Position numbers and translations under genes: made by a program. From CAWCDJ01 sp963796675 (GTDB taxonomy: Bacteria > Acidobacteriota > Terriglobia > Bryobacterales > Bryobacteraceae), in the NCBI GenBank assembly GCA_963796675.1, contig CAWCMS010000020.1, forward strand, positions 372,001 through 436,000: DNA of 64,000 bases. Direction: 5' to 3'. The notes beneath the pieces were generated by a model, which had not been told where the DNA came from, did no database searches, and saw nothing but the letters and a program-made list of their open reading frames with translations. Positions 55,547-64,000 of this stretch are shown here, piece by piece (position 1 is the first letter of the stretch; the number at the start of each line of letters is the position of its first letter).

Positions 55547-55932
55547 CGCGTACCACCGTTCTTGCCGTACGAATCGATCATCTTACGGATTTCCGCCAAC
55601 TCTTCCCGCGAAGTGGCCTGCGCCCCCAGCGCGCCCATCACCAGGCTTCTCGCCGACCCGCCGAAGACCCGCTGCAGCAGGTCGCCCGCGATCCGCTGCT
55701 GCATCTCCTCCTGGGGTACCGCCGGTTCGTACACATGCGAACGAAAGCGCTCGCTGCGGATCAGCAGCCCCTTCTCGGTCATCAACTGCATCTGCTTCAG
55801 CGTGGTGGTGTAGCCGCAATCCTTTTCGAGCGCTTCGTGGACCTCCCGCACGGTGGCCGGCCCCAGGCGCCACAACGCCGAAAGGATGTCGATCTCGGCG
55901 CCGGTCGGCAGAGGCTGCGGTTTGCGGTTCAT
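55543..55932 (-). CDS. BlaI/MecI-family transcriptional repressor
   Basis: 129 residues: winged helix (AEIDILSALWRLGPATVREV, KQMQLMTEKGLLIRSERFRS) and a dimerisation tail. In staphylococci BlaI represses resistance genes until cleaved after BlaR1 activation. Here the partner BlaR1-like gene overlaps it by 4 bp, so the two are coupled. The operators at 55943-55980 indicate autoregulation. The target genes beyond its own operon are unknown; the divergent S9 peptidase is a candidate. Confidence 0.92.
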   Translation of the reverse strand: MNRKPQPLPTGAEIDILSALWRLGPATVREVHEALEKDCGYTTTLKQMQLMTEKGLLIRSERFRSHVYEPAVPQEEMQQRIAGDLLQRVFGGSARSLVMGALGAQATSREELAEIRKMIDSYGKNGGTR

Positions 55933-55942
55933 GTCCCAACGC

Positions 55943-55980
55943 TACAACGATAGATTTCGTATGTCAACGATAAAAATCGT
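55943..55980. promoter_or_regulatory. Two BlaI-type dyad operators
   Basis: ACGAT-AAAA-ATCGT (55967-55980) is a perfect dyad, and TACAACGATAGATTTCGTA (55943-55961) contains ACGA-N6-TCGT. Both resemble BlaI/MecI boxes (TACA/ACGA-type half-sites). They lie between blaI (start 55932) and the S9 peptidase gene (start 56020) and could control both. Confidence 0.65.
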
Positions 55981-56019
55981 AGAGCCTGAGCGTAGCGGCG
56001 ATTCGCTTACAATCTACCA

Positions 56020-58066
56020 ATGCGACGAACAGTGCTGGCCCTGGCGGCCCTCGCGTGCATGGCGGGTGCGAAGACGTTCACTCTCGAACAGGTGCTCTCC
56101 GCGCCATTTCCTTCAGAACCGACTGCATCGCCCTCGGGCAACCGCGTGGCGTGGGTCCTCAACGAGCGCGGCGCGCGCAACGTCTGGATGGCTTCCGCGC
56201 CCGATTGGAAAGGCGCGCGCGTCACCTCCTACACGGCGGATGACGGCCAGGATCTCGGCCAGTTGCATTGGACGCCCGACGGCAATTCCGTCGTCTACGT
56301 TCACGGCGGCGATCTCGAATTCCTCGGGAGGCCCGATCCGAATCCGGCGATGAACCCGGAGGGAGTCGAGCAGGCCATCTGGGTCGTCACCGAGGGACAG
56401 TCGCCGCGCAAGATCGCCGTCGGCCATTCGCCCGCCGTCTCGCCCAGGGGCGATCGCATCGTCTATCTTTTGGGCGGGCAGGTGTGGACCGCGAGTCTCA
56501 CGGGCGCCGAGGCGCCCTCGATGCTGATCCATGCGCGCAGCGGCGCGACGGCTTCCGAGCTCGTCTGGTCGCCGGACGGCGGCAAGGTTGCCTTCGTGAG
56601 CACTCGTACCGATCACAGTTTTATCGCGATCTACGATTTCACCGCGAAGACGCTCGGCTATCTCGACCCCAGCACGGACCGCGACGGCAATCCGGCATGG
56701 TCGCCCGACAGCCGGCAGGTGGCGTTCATCCGCAACGTGTCCGGCGCCGCACCGGGACGCGGTGCTCGACGCGCGGGCGAACCGTGGGCGATCCGCGTCG
56801 CCACCGTCGCGGACGGCGCGGGGCGGCAGATCTGGAAGGCCGAAGCCGGCGCCGGCAGCGTGTTCCACGCGATGGTCTCCGAGCAGCAGCTTTATTGGGG
56901 CGCGGGCGGCCGCATCCTCTTCCCGTGGGAGCACGACGGCTGGCTGCACTTGTATTCGGTCGCGGTGGAAGGCGGCCCGGCCGGCACTACTCACGCCTGG
57001 CAATTTCGAGGTCGAGCACGTAGCTTTCACGCATGACGGCACCGGGGCAATCTTCTCCTCCAACCAGGACGATATCGACCGCCGGCACATCTGGCGCGTC
57101 TCGATCGCCGAAGGGCCGCCCACCGCGGTCACCAAGGGCGACGAATTAGAGTGGACACCCGTGCCCGCCGCGGGCGGCGTAGCCTTCTTGCATGCCGATG
57201 GCCGCCGCCCCGCGCGCGCCGCCATCCTGATCGGCGGCAAGGTGCTGGACCTCGCGCCCGATTCCATCCCCGCCGATTTTCCGGCCGATTCGCTGGTGGT
57301 GCCGCAGCAGGTGATCTATTCGGCCACCGACGGCATGCAGATCCACGCGCAGCTCTTTCTGCCTCCCAACAGCCGGCCCGGAGAGCGACACCACGCGCTG
57401 GTCTTCATGCACGGAGGCTCGCGCCGGCAGATGCTGCTCGGCTGGCACTACATGGATTACTACAACAACTCCTACGGCATGAATCAGTACCTGGCGAGCC
57501 AGGGCTACGTGGTGCTTTCGATCAACTACCGCAGCGGCATCGGCTATGGCATGGAGTTCCGCGAAGCGCTGAACTACGGGGCCACCGGCGCCAGCGAATA
57601 TCAGGATGTGGAGGGCGCGGGCAAGTACCTGCGTACGCGTGACGACGTCGACCCGGCGCACATCGGCCTCTGGGGCGGATCGTATGGCGGCTATCTGACC
57701 GCGCTCGGGCTCGCCCGCAATTCCGACATCTTCGCCGCCGGCGTGGATTTCCATGGCGTACACGATTGGAGCGCGCGGCTGAGAGGTGCCAACGGTCCCG
57801 GCAGCGGGGAAGCCTCGAAGCTGGCCTTCGAATCGTCACCGATGGCCGCGGTGAAAACCTGGAAATCGCCGGTGCTGCTGATCCATGGAGACGACGACCG
57901 CAATGTCGATTTCTCGCAGACGGTCGAACTGGCCGCCGCGCTGCGTAAACAGAACACGTACTTCGAGGAGCTGATTATTCCAGACGAAATCCACGGCTTC
58001 CTGCGACACGCCTCGTGGCTCAAGGCATACCACCGGGCCGTGGATTTCTTCGGCCGCAAATTGTAA
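56020..58066 (+). CDS. Exported S9 prolyl-oligopeptidase-family peptidase (one frameshift)
   Basis: About 680 residues. Signal peptide (TVLALAALACMAGAKTF), a beta-propeller of WD/TolB-like repeats (SPSGNRVAWVLNERG, WSPDGGKVAFVS, AWSPDSRQVAFIR), and the catalytic domain: nucleophile in GLWGGSYGGYLTALGLAR, Asp in LLIHGDDDRNVDFSQ and His in IPDEIHGFLRHASW. Members cleave peptides or act as acylaminoacyl- or dipeptidyl-peptidases. One extra base near 56985 splits propeller from catalytic domain. Divergent from blaI over the shared operators. Confidence 0.9.
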
Positions 58067-58069
58067 CGG

Positions 58070-59134
58070 TCACGCTGCGACGGTAGCAGCCTGGGCCGGC
58101 TCGATCGTCTCCTTCAGAAAGAGGAGCCTCTGCTTGCGGGAATCGAACTCCACCAGCAGGCGGTCCCGGTTCGATAGCTGGCCGGTAGCGATCAGGTTGG
58201 AGATCGGCGCGACCAGCAGCCGGTCCACCGCACGCCGCAAATGCCGGGCGCCGTAGCGGGCGTCGATGCCTTCGGCGAGCAAGTACTGCCGTGCGGGCCT
58301 GGTGACCTGCAGGGCCAGGCTGCGGACCGAAGTGGCGAGGGCGATGCGCTCACGCACCGAATCGAGCTCGATATCGAGGATGCGGCGCAGTTCCGCCTCA
58401 CCGAGCGGGCGGAAGGTCACGATGGCGTCCAGCCGGTTGAGGAATTCCGGGGCAAACTTGCGCCGCGCGGCTTCCACTCCGACCTGCGACAGCTTCTCCA
58501 CGGTCTTCGCGTCGATTCCCTCGTCCGCAACCACAAACCCGAGCTTCGGCTGCAGGGCCTTCGCCATCTCGGCCGCGCCCAGGTTGCTGGTCAGGAAAAT
58601 GATCGTGCGCGAAAAATCGACCCGCCGGTTGTCGCCGAGCGTGAGCGTCGCCTTATCCAGAATGCCGAGCAACAGGTTCCACAGCGCGTCGCTGGCCTTC
58701 TCGATTTCGTCGAACAGCACGAAGCTGAGCTTGACGTCTTCGGTTTGAAACTGGTCGAGCGCCTCCTGCGAGAGCGCCGGCCGCGTTTCGCGGTGGCCGA
58801 GATATCCAGGAGGGGAGCCGATCAGCTTGGCGATCTCGTGGCTGTGCTGAAACTCGGCGCAGTCGATCTTCACGACGGCGCGCGCGTCCCCCGTCAGCGA
58901 TTCCGCCAGTGCTTCGACCGTCCGGGTTTTCCCGGAGCCGGTGGGGCCCAGAAACAGCAGACTGCCGACCGGACGGCCGGGGTTCGACATCCCGGCCAGG
59001 AAAGTCTGGTAGATGCTGACAATCTGCCGCACCGCCTCATCCTGTCCTATGATCCGCTTGCGCAACTTCCGCTCCAGTGTTTCTGCACCTTCTCCGACCT
59101 TTGTGGGATCCAGCAGCGTCTTTAGTCCAGCCAT
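58070..59134 (-). CDS. Stand-alone AAA+ ATPase of the ClpB/ClpA D2 type
   Basis: 354 residues from the ATG at 59134 (GGAGGGGGAAG upstream; the open frame continues 45 codons further without support). A single Clp-type AAA+ module: IIGQDEAVRQIVSIYQTFLA, Walker A FLGPTGSGKTRTVEAL, pore-loop-like GSPPGYLGHRET, Walker B FVLFDEIEKASDALW, sensor 1 IIFLTSNLGA, arginine finger FAPEFLNRLDAIVTF, and sensor 2 GARHLRRAVDRLL. It lacks the ClpA/B N-domain, first AAA module and middle domain, and has no zinc-finger of ClpX. Its protease or remodelling partner is unknown. It is convergent with the S9 peptidase gene (3 bp gap). Confidence 0.85.
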   Translation of the reverse strand: MAGLKTLLDPTKVGEGAETLERKLRKRIIGQDEAVRQIVSIYQTFLAGMSNPGRPVGSLLFLGPTGSGKTRTVEALAESLTGDARAVVKIDCAEFQHSHEIAKLIGSPPGYLGHRETRPALSQEALDQFQTEDVKLSFVLFDEIEKASDALWNLLLGILDKATLTLGDNRRVDFSRTIIFLTSNLGAAEMAKALQPKLGFVVADEGIDAKTVEKLSQVGVEAARRKFAPEFLNRLDAIVTFRPLGEAELRRILDIELDSVRERIALATSVRSLALQVTRPARQYLLAEGIDARYGARHLRRAVDRLLVAPISNLIATGQLSNRDRLLVEFDSRKQRLLFLKETIEPAQAATVAA

Positions 59135-59258
59135 TGTCTTCCCCCTCCTTCCACACGTAAAGACGTAGCGAAAGTGGCACGACCGTGTAAAAGTTTGTGA
59201 ATGAAGGAAATTTAAGTAGCTGAAGAGACTACTCGAATTACCTGATGCCCGTTGTAAA

Positions 59259-60374
59259 GTGGAGAGCATCGGTTACGACATCGCAGTCATCGGAGCCGGC
59301 ACGTTCGGCGCCTGGATCGCATGGCACCTGCAGCGCGCGGGCAAGAAAGTCCTGTTGCTAGATGCCTGGGGACCGGCTCATACGCGCGCCAGTTCGGGCG
59401 GAGAGAGCCGCATCATCCGCATGGGCTATGGAGCCGATGCCATCTACACCCGCATGGCAGCGCGCTCGCTGGAACTCTGGCAGGAACTGTTCGCAACTAC
59501 TGGAGAGCGCCTCTTCCACCGCACGGGCGTGCTGTGGATGGCGCGGGAAACCGACGCCTACAGCGCCGCGACCCGGCAGACGCTCGAGGCCGCCGGCGTG
59601 AAGTTCGAACTCCTTTCCGCGGACGACTTGCGCCGCCGCTATCCCCAGATACGGACAACGGATGGCTACTACGGGATGCTCGAAACCGAGAGCGGCGCGT
59701 TGATGGCGCGGCGCGCGGTCGCGGCAGTCGTCGACGATGCGGTGCGACGCGGCGTCGACTACCAGATGCACGCGGTAAAAGCCGACGAAGCGCTGCCCGC
59801 CGCCATCACCATCTACGCTTGCGGTCCCTGGCTCGGCAAGCTCTTTCCGCAACTGCTGGGCGACCGTATCCGTCCTACAAGGCAGGAGGTTTTTTTCTTT
59901 GCGCCGCCCGCCGGCGATGCGCGCTTCTCGCCGTCACAGCTTCCCGTCTGGATCGATTTCACTGATCCGCGCGGCCCTTACGGATTCCCCGACCTCGAAT
60001 CCCGCGGATTCAAACTGGCCTTCGACCGCCACGGTGCTGCCTTCGACCCCGATACCGGCGATCGCCGTGTTTCCGCCGAGGGCATCGCGGAAGCCCGCTG
60101 CTTCCTCGCGGAGCGCTTTCCCGATCTGCGTGACGCACCGCTCTCGGAAGCCCGCGTCTGCCAGTACGAAAACACCTCCAACGGCGATTTCCTGATCGAC
60201 CGGCACCCGGAACGGCCCGATGTCTGGCTGGTTGGAGGAGGTTCGGGGCACGGCTTCAAACACGGACCGGCTGTCGGCGAATACGTGGCGGGCATGGTGC
60301 TCGGGAATGGCGTTCCGGATCCCCGCTTCCGGCTGGAGACCAAAGACGTGATGGAGCGGCGTACGGTCTATTGA
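59259..60374 (+). CDS. FAD-dependent amine oxidase, sarcosine-oxidase-like
   Basis: 371 residues from GTG. The Rossmann motif YDIAVIGAGTFGAWIAWHLQ binds FAD; later THRASSGGESRIIRMGY-like (ASSGGESRIIRMGYGADAIY) is the monomeric sarcosine oxidase/N-methyltryptophan oxidase signature, and GGGSGHGFKHGPAVGEYVAG is the C-terminal FAD site. The active-site cysteine for covalent flavin of soxA-type enzymes is uncertain (VCQYENTSNGDFLIDRHPE has Cys). It oxidises a secondary or N-methyl amine to aldehyde and H2O2. Its stop is 4 bp from that of the convergent Ku gene. Confidence 0.88.
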   Translation: MESIGYDIAVIGAGTFGAWIAWHLQRAGKKVLLLDAWGPAHTRASSGGESRIIRMGYGADAIYTRMAARSLELWQELFATTGERLFHRTGVLWMARETDAYSAATRQTLEAAGVKFELLSADDLRRRYPQIRTTDGYYGMLETESGALMARRAVAAVVDDAVRRGVDYQMHAVKADEALPAAITIYACGPWLGKLFPQLLGDRIRPTRQEVFFFAPPAGDARFSPSQLPVWIDFTDPRGPYGFPDLESRGFKLAFDRHGAAFDPDTGDRRVSAEGIAEARCFLAERFPDLRDAPLSEARVCQYENTSNGDFLIDRHPERPDVWLVGGGSGHGFKHGPAVGEYVAGMVLGNGVPDPRFRLETKDVMERRTVY

Positions 60375-60378
60375 GCCG

Positions 60379-61236
60379 CTAACCGACCTTGCTCTTGCGC
60401 GCGCGCTTCTTGGGAGCGGCTTCGACCGGCTGCTCCTCGATCGTTGCGGACGCGGTGGCTGCCTGCGCGGGCTTGCGCTTCTCGGCGAGACTCCGCTTCA
60501 ACGCTTCCATGATGTCGATCACCGGGGCAATGTGCTCGGTGGGCGCGGCAACGACCTTCCGGCCCTCGATCTTCGCCTCGATCATCTTCTGCAGATTCTC
60601 GCGATACTCATCGTGGTACTTCTGCGGCTCGAAATCGGCCTCGAGCGAAGAGATCAGCATCTTCGCCATGGCAAGTTCCTTTTCCTTCACCAGGCTGGTA
60701 TCGGTACGGAACTCTTCCACCTGCCGGATCTCGTCCTGGAAATACATGGTGTGCGAAAGGATGCCTTTCGCACCCGGCCGCAGGATGATGACGTGCTCGC
60801 GATTGTGCATCGCCACCTTCGCCACAGCGTAGTAACTCGATTCGCGCAGCGCCTGGAACAGCAGCGCGTAAGGCCGCTCGCCGCCTTCATCGGGCGCCAC
60901 GTAGTACGAGCTTTCCAGGTAGATCGGATCCACCTGATCGGCCTTCACGAATTCCAGGATTTCCATCACCCTGGCAGTCTTCGGCGCCACTTTCTTGATG
61001 TCTTCCTCGTCGATGACTACGTAGTGGTCTTTTTCGTACTCGTAACCCTTCACCAGTTCGCTGCGAGGCACCGGTTTGTCTTCCTGCTGGCAGAAGGTGA
61101 CCTGCCGGATGCGGGAATGGTCGTCCTTGTGCAACAGGTTGAAGCTGACCGTTTCACTGCGCGCTGCGCTGAACAGCCGGATGGGAAACGAAACCAGCCC
61201 AAAGGTTAGGTGGCCTTTCCAGACGCTCGATGCCAT
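60379..61236 (-). CDS. ku: Ku protein (NHEJ)
   Basis: 285 residues from ATG 61236 (MASSVWKGHLTFGLVSFPIR). The Ku core is complete: LHKDDHSRIRQVTFCQQEDK, VKGYEYEKDHYVVIDEEDIK, PIYLESSYYVAPDEGGERPY and KELAMAKMLISSLEADFEP. The C-terminal ~30 residues are Ala/Lys/Arg-rich (APKKRARKSKVG), as in bacterial Ku proteins that recruit LigD and thread on DNA. Bacterial Ku homodimers bind double-strand ends. It is divergent from ligD with a 79-bp shared upstream region, the usual pairing. Confidence 0.96.
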   Translation of the reverse strand: MASSVWKGHLTFGLVSFPIRLFSAARSETVSFNLLHKDDHSRIRQVTFCQQEDKPVPRSELVKGYEYEKDHYVVIDEEDIKKVAPKTARVMEILEFVKADQVDPIYLESSYYVAPDEGGERPYALLFQALRESSYYAVAKVAMHNREHVIILRPGAKGILSHTMYFQDEIRQVEEFRTDTSLVKEKELAMAKMLISSLEADFEPQKYHDEYRENLQKMIEAKIEGRKVVAAPTEHIAPVIDIMEALKRSLAEKRKPAQAATASATIEEQPVEAAPKKRARKSKVG

Positions 61237-61315
61237 GTATACACCCTCGGAAGTGCTGGCTCTCAATATACGACAAAGCAATTCACGGTGTAAATGTTAG
61301 GATGTAAAGGCAGTT

Positions 61316-63926
61316 ATGCCCCTCGAAGAGTACGCATCCAAACGCCGCTTCGAGAAAACGCCCGAGCCGCCTCCCGGTAAGTTTGAAAGCGCCGCGGCCA
61401 CCAGCAGCTTTTGTGTGCAGCGTCACGATGCCACCCGGCTCCACTATGATTTTCGCCTCGAAATCGACGGCGTTTTGAAGTCCTGGGCGGTTCCCAAAGG
61501 TCCCACGCTCAATCCGGGAGTGCGCCACCTGGCCGCGATGGTGGAGGATCATCCGATCGAATACGGCGGCTTCGAGGGCACGATTCCCGCTGGAAACTAC
61601 GGCGCCGGCAGCGTCATGCTCTGGGATCGCGGCACCTTTGACGTGCTGGGCGATCTCCCCGCGCTCGACCAGATCGCGCGCGGCGATCTCAAATTCCGGC
61701 TGCACGGCGAAAAGCTGAACGGCGAGTTCGCACTCGTCCTCATGAAGGGACGCGGCAAGGGCAACGAGTGGCTGATTATCAAGAAGCGCGACCACTTCGC
61801 CGACCCGAACTGGGATGTCGAGGCCCACGCGTACAGCGTGCTCTCGGGCCGAACCCAGGAAGAGATCGCGCAAAATCTGCCCGCGCGCACCGCCAAGCGC
61901 AAGACCGCCGGCGCTGCCGACCGCGTGTGGTCGAGCAGCCGTCCGGCGAAGCGCGCGTCGAAGGCGGCGGCCCCGCAATCCGCGCCGGTTAAAAAAAAAG
62001 TAAGTTCGACCTCGCGGCGCTCAAAGGCGCCCGCAAAGCCGAAGTCCCGTCCAGCATCGAGCCAATGAAAGCGGCCATCGCCGACCGTCCGCCGCGCGGC
62101 GATGACTGGCTCTTCGAAATCAAGTGGGACGGCGTGCGCGCCATCGCTTTCATCGATCGGGAAGAAGTGCGCCTGCAATCGCGCAGCGGGCTGCGGTGCG
62201 AGCGGCAATATCCGGAACTCGCCGTTATCCATCACAACCTGTCCGCGCAGCAGGCGGTGCTCGATGGCGAAATCGCCGTGCTCGATGCCAAGGGCGTCTC
62301 GCAATTCCACCTGATCCAGCCGCGCATCGCCAACTCCGACCCCAACACCATCGCCCACCTGGTGCGCTCCACACCGGTGGTTTACTTCGTTTTCGATCTG
62401 CTCTATCTGGATGGCTACGACCTACGCGGCGTCACGCTCGCACAGCGTCGCGAACTGCTGGAAGCCGTGGTCACGCCCGGCCCGTCGCTGCGCATCTCCG
62501 AGGCGTTTCCCGGCGTGGGCGAGGCGATGCTCGAAGCCGCGCGCGAGACCGGGCTCGAAGGCATCCTCGCCAAACATGCTTCGAGCACGTACGAATCGAG
62601 CCGCAGCCGCGAATGGCTGAAGATCAAGATCGTCGGCGAGCAGGAATTCGTCATCGGCGGCTTCACCGAGCCGCAGGGCGATCGCGAGTATTTCGGCGCG
62701 CTCGTGCTCGGTGTCAACGAAGGCGGCAGGCTGCGCTGGGTCGGCAACGTGGGCACCGGCTTCGACCAGAAGACACTGGCCGCGCTTCACGCACGGCTGA
62801 CGCCGCTGATTGCCCGCCAGTGCCCGTTCGATCCGGCGCCCGAAGCCCGATCGCGGCATGACCTGGGTGCGGCCGGAGCTGGTCGCGCAGGTGAAGTTCT
62901 CCAACTGGACGCAAGACGAGCACCTGCGCGCCCCCGTCTATCTCGGCCTGCGCAACGACATCTCACCGCCCGAGGTAACACGCGAGGAGCCGCTGTTTCC
63001 CGAATCGCGCCAAGGAAGCCACGCGCGAAATCGGCGGCCACACACTGAAATTCACCAATCTCAAGAAGGTCTTCTACCCGGATGAAGGCTTCACCAAGCG
63101 CGACGTGCTGAATTACTACGACGCCGTCGCGCCGCTCATCCTGCCGCATCTCGAAGACCGCCCGCTCTCGCTCAAGCGCTACCCCAACGGCATCAAGGAA
63201 GAGTTTTTCTTCCAGAAGGACGCGCCCGAAACCGCCGCTCCCTGGCTGCGCACCGAGCTGATCGATTCCGAGCACAACGGGCGCCCCATCCGCTACGTGT
63301 TCGCCGGCGACCGCGCCAGCCTGCTCTATCTGGTCAACCTCGGCTGCATCGATCACAACCCGTGGATGAGCCGCCTCGCGCATCTCGACAATCCCGATTT
63401 CATCCTGATCGATCTCGACCCGCAGGAGTGCCCGTTCGAAATGATCGTGGAGGCCGCGCTACTGGTGAAGGGGCAGCTCGACCGCATCGGCCTCAAGGGA
63501 TATCCGAAGACCACCGGCGGCGACGGCATGCACGTCTATATTCCGATCGAGCCCGTGTACAGCTACGACGAGGCGCGCACGTTCGCCGAGCTGATCGCGC
63601 GCCTGGTAATCGCCGAGAGTCCGCAAATGTTCACCACGCCGCGCTCGGTGGCCAAGCGCCAGACGAACCGCGTCTATTTCGATTACCTGCAGAATGCGAA
63701 ATCGAAGACCATCGCCGCGCCGTACGTCCTGCGCGCCTATCCGGGCGCGCCGGTGGCCACGCCGCTCGAATGGAACGAAGTGACGCCGCAACTGCACCCC
63801 AAGCAGTTCAACATCACGAACGCGCTCGAACGCTTCGCCGAAAAGGGCGACCTGTTCGAGGGCGTACTAAAGGCGCCGCAGACGATCGAAGCGCCGCTCG
63901 AAAAGCTGGCTAGTCTGCTGCGCTGA
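61316..63926 (+). CDS. ligD: ATP-dependent DNA ligase D, PE-LIG-POL order (frameshifted)
   Basis: About 870 residues in three domains. Phosphoesterase (residues ~25-190): HDATRLHYDFRLEIDGVLKS, EDHPIEYGGFEGTIPAGNYG. Ligase: catalytic lysine in WLFEIKWDGVRAIAF, LDGEIAVLDAKG, VVYFVFDLLYLDGYDL, LEGILAKHASSTYESSRS and WLKIKIV. Polymerase/primase: FTNLKKVFYPDEGFTK, KRYPNGIKEEFFFQKDAPE, LIDLDPQECPFEM (metal Asp pair) and KTTGGDGMHVYIP. Breaks: the A9 tract at 61987-61995 (one A missing), near 62838 and near 63010; all frames rejoin, so it is one protein. It seals breaks held by Ku after fill-in by the polymerase. Confidence 0.93.
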
Positions 63927-63934
63927 GGCGGAGC

Positions 63935-64000
63935 CTAGCCGCGCCGTTCGGTCAGGATGACGGGCGCGCGCAGGCGGAAGTTGATCCGCGTCTCCGAAGG
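63935..64000 (-). CDS. C-terminal fragment of a gene entering from the right edge
   Basis: On the minus strand an open frame of 21 codons ends with TAG at 63935-63937 (last residues RAPVILTERRG). It is convergent with ligD and 8 bp away. Too short to identify; listed because the frame and spacing suit the end of a real gene. Confidence 0.35.
   Translation of the reverse strand, partial: PSETRINFRLRAPVILTERRG

Overview
The window is a high-GC chromosomal segment, most likely from a soil Acidobacteriota of the Solibacter/Bryobacter group. This is inferred from gene content: a BlaR1 protein fused to a domain resembling the soil-acidobacterial TIGR03435 family, many secreted glycoside hydrolases (GH3, GH97 and an alpha-galactosidase-like enzyme), separately encoded MacB-type efflux parts with many HlyD-like adaptors, a PEP-CTERM protein and a TrpE-TrpG fusion. 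There is no prophage, plasmid, CRISPR array, rRNA or tRNA that I can see.

Layout. 1-5.3 kb (minus strand): a secreted glycosidase leaving the left edge, a VapBC toxin-antitoxin pair with its operator, an MsbA-like ABC exporter and a HAD phosphatase. 5.4-9.2 kb (plus): a short coiled-coil protein, an SDR, an alpha/beta hydrolase and fused anthranilate synthase TrpE(G) ending in an intrinsic terminator. 9.2-14 kb: GH3 beta-glucosidase, a secreted mutarotase-like protein, an Sfp-type phosphopantetheinyl transferase, an HTH protein and a PEP-CTERM protein. 14.5-15.9 kb: a complete IS4-family element that has split a multi-hairpin palindromic repeat. 16-28 kb (minus): one long putative operon with three tandem periplasmic adaptors, a MacB/FtsX permease, a TolC-like protein, two CPBP intramembrane-protease homologues, a fourth adaptor, a LolD/MacB-type ATPase and a DUF4097 protein. 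28.4-31.2 kb (plus): scpA, scpB, an rluB-type pseudouridine synthase and a CoA-binding protein.

31.35-31.95 kb holds no protein gene. It has its own sigma70-like promoter, ends that pair with each other, a series of GNRA-type and other hairpins, and a terminal U tract. I read it as an independently transcribed structured RNA of about 606 nt, and it is the most interesting object here. 32-49 kb is mostly housekeeping: class IV aminotransferase, orphan HipA-like kinase, H1-like protein, MltD-like lytic transglycosylase, EF-G2, rpsO-pnp, acyltransferase, amidase, CbiX-like chelatase, PcrA/UvrD helicase and an amino acid permease. 49-58 kb: GH97, U32 peptidase, the BlaI/BlaR1 pair with two dyad operators in a region shared with a divergent S9 peptidase. 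58-64 kb: a stand-alone Clp-type AAA+ ATPase, an FAD amine oxidase, and the NHEJ pair Ku and LigD (PE-LIG-POL).

Reading caution: the first 11 kb, and scattered places later, contain single-base indels that break otherwise well-conserved genes. Most are homopolymer-length differences, so I treat them as sequencing or assembly errors rather than pseudogenes. For such genes I give the whole span and the approximate breakpoints.
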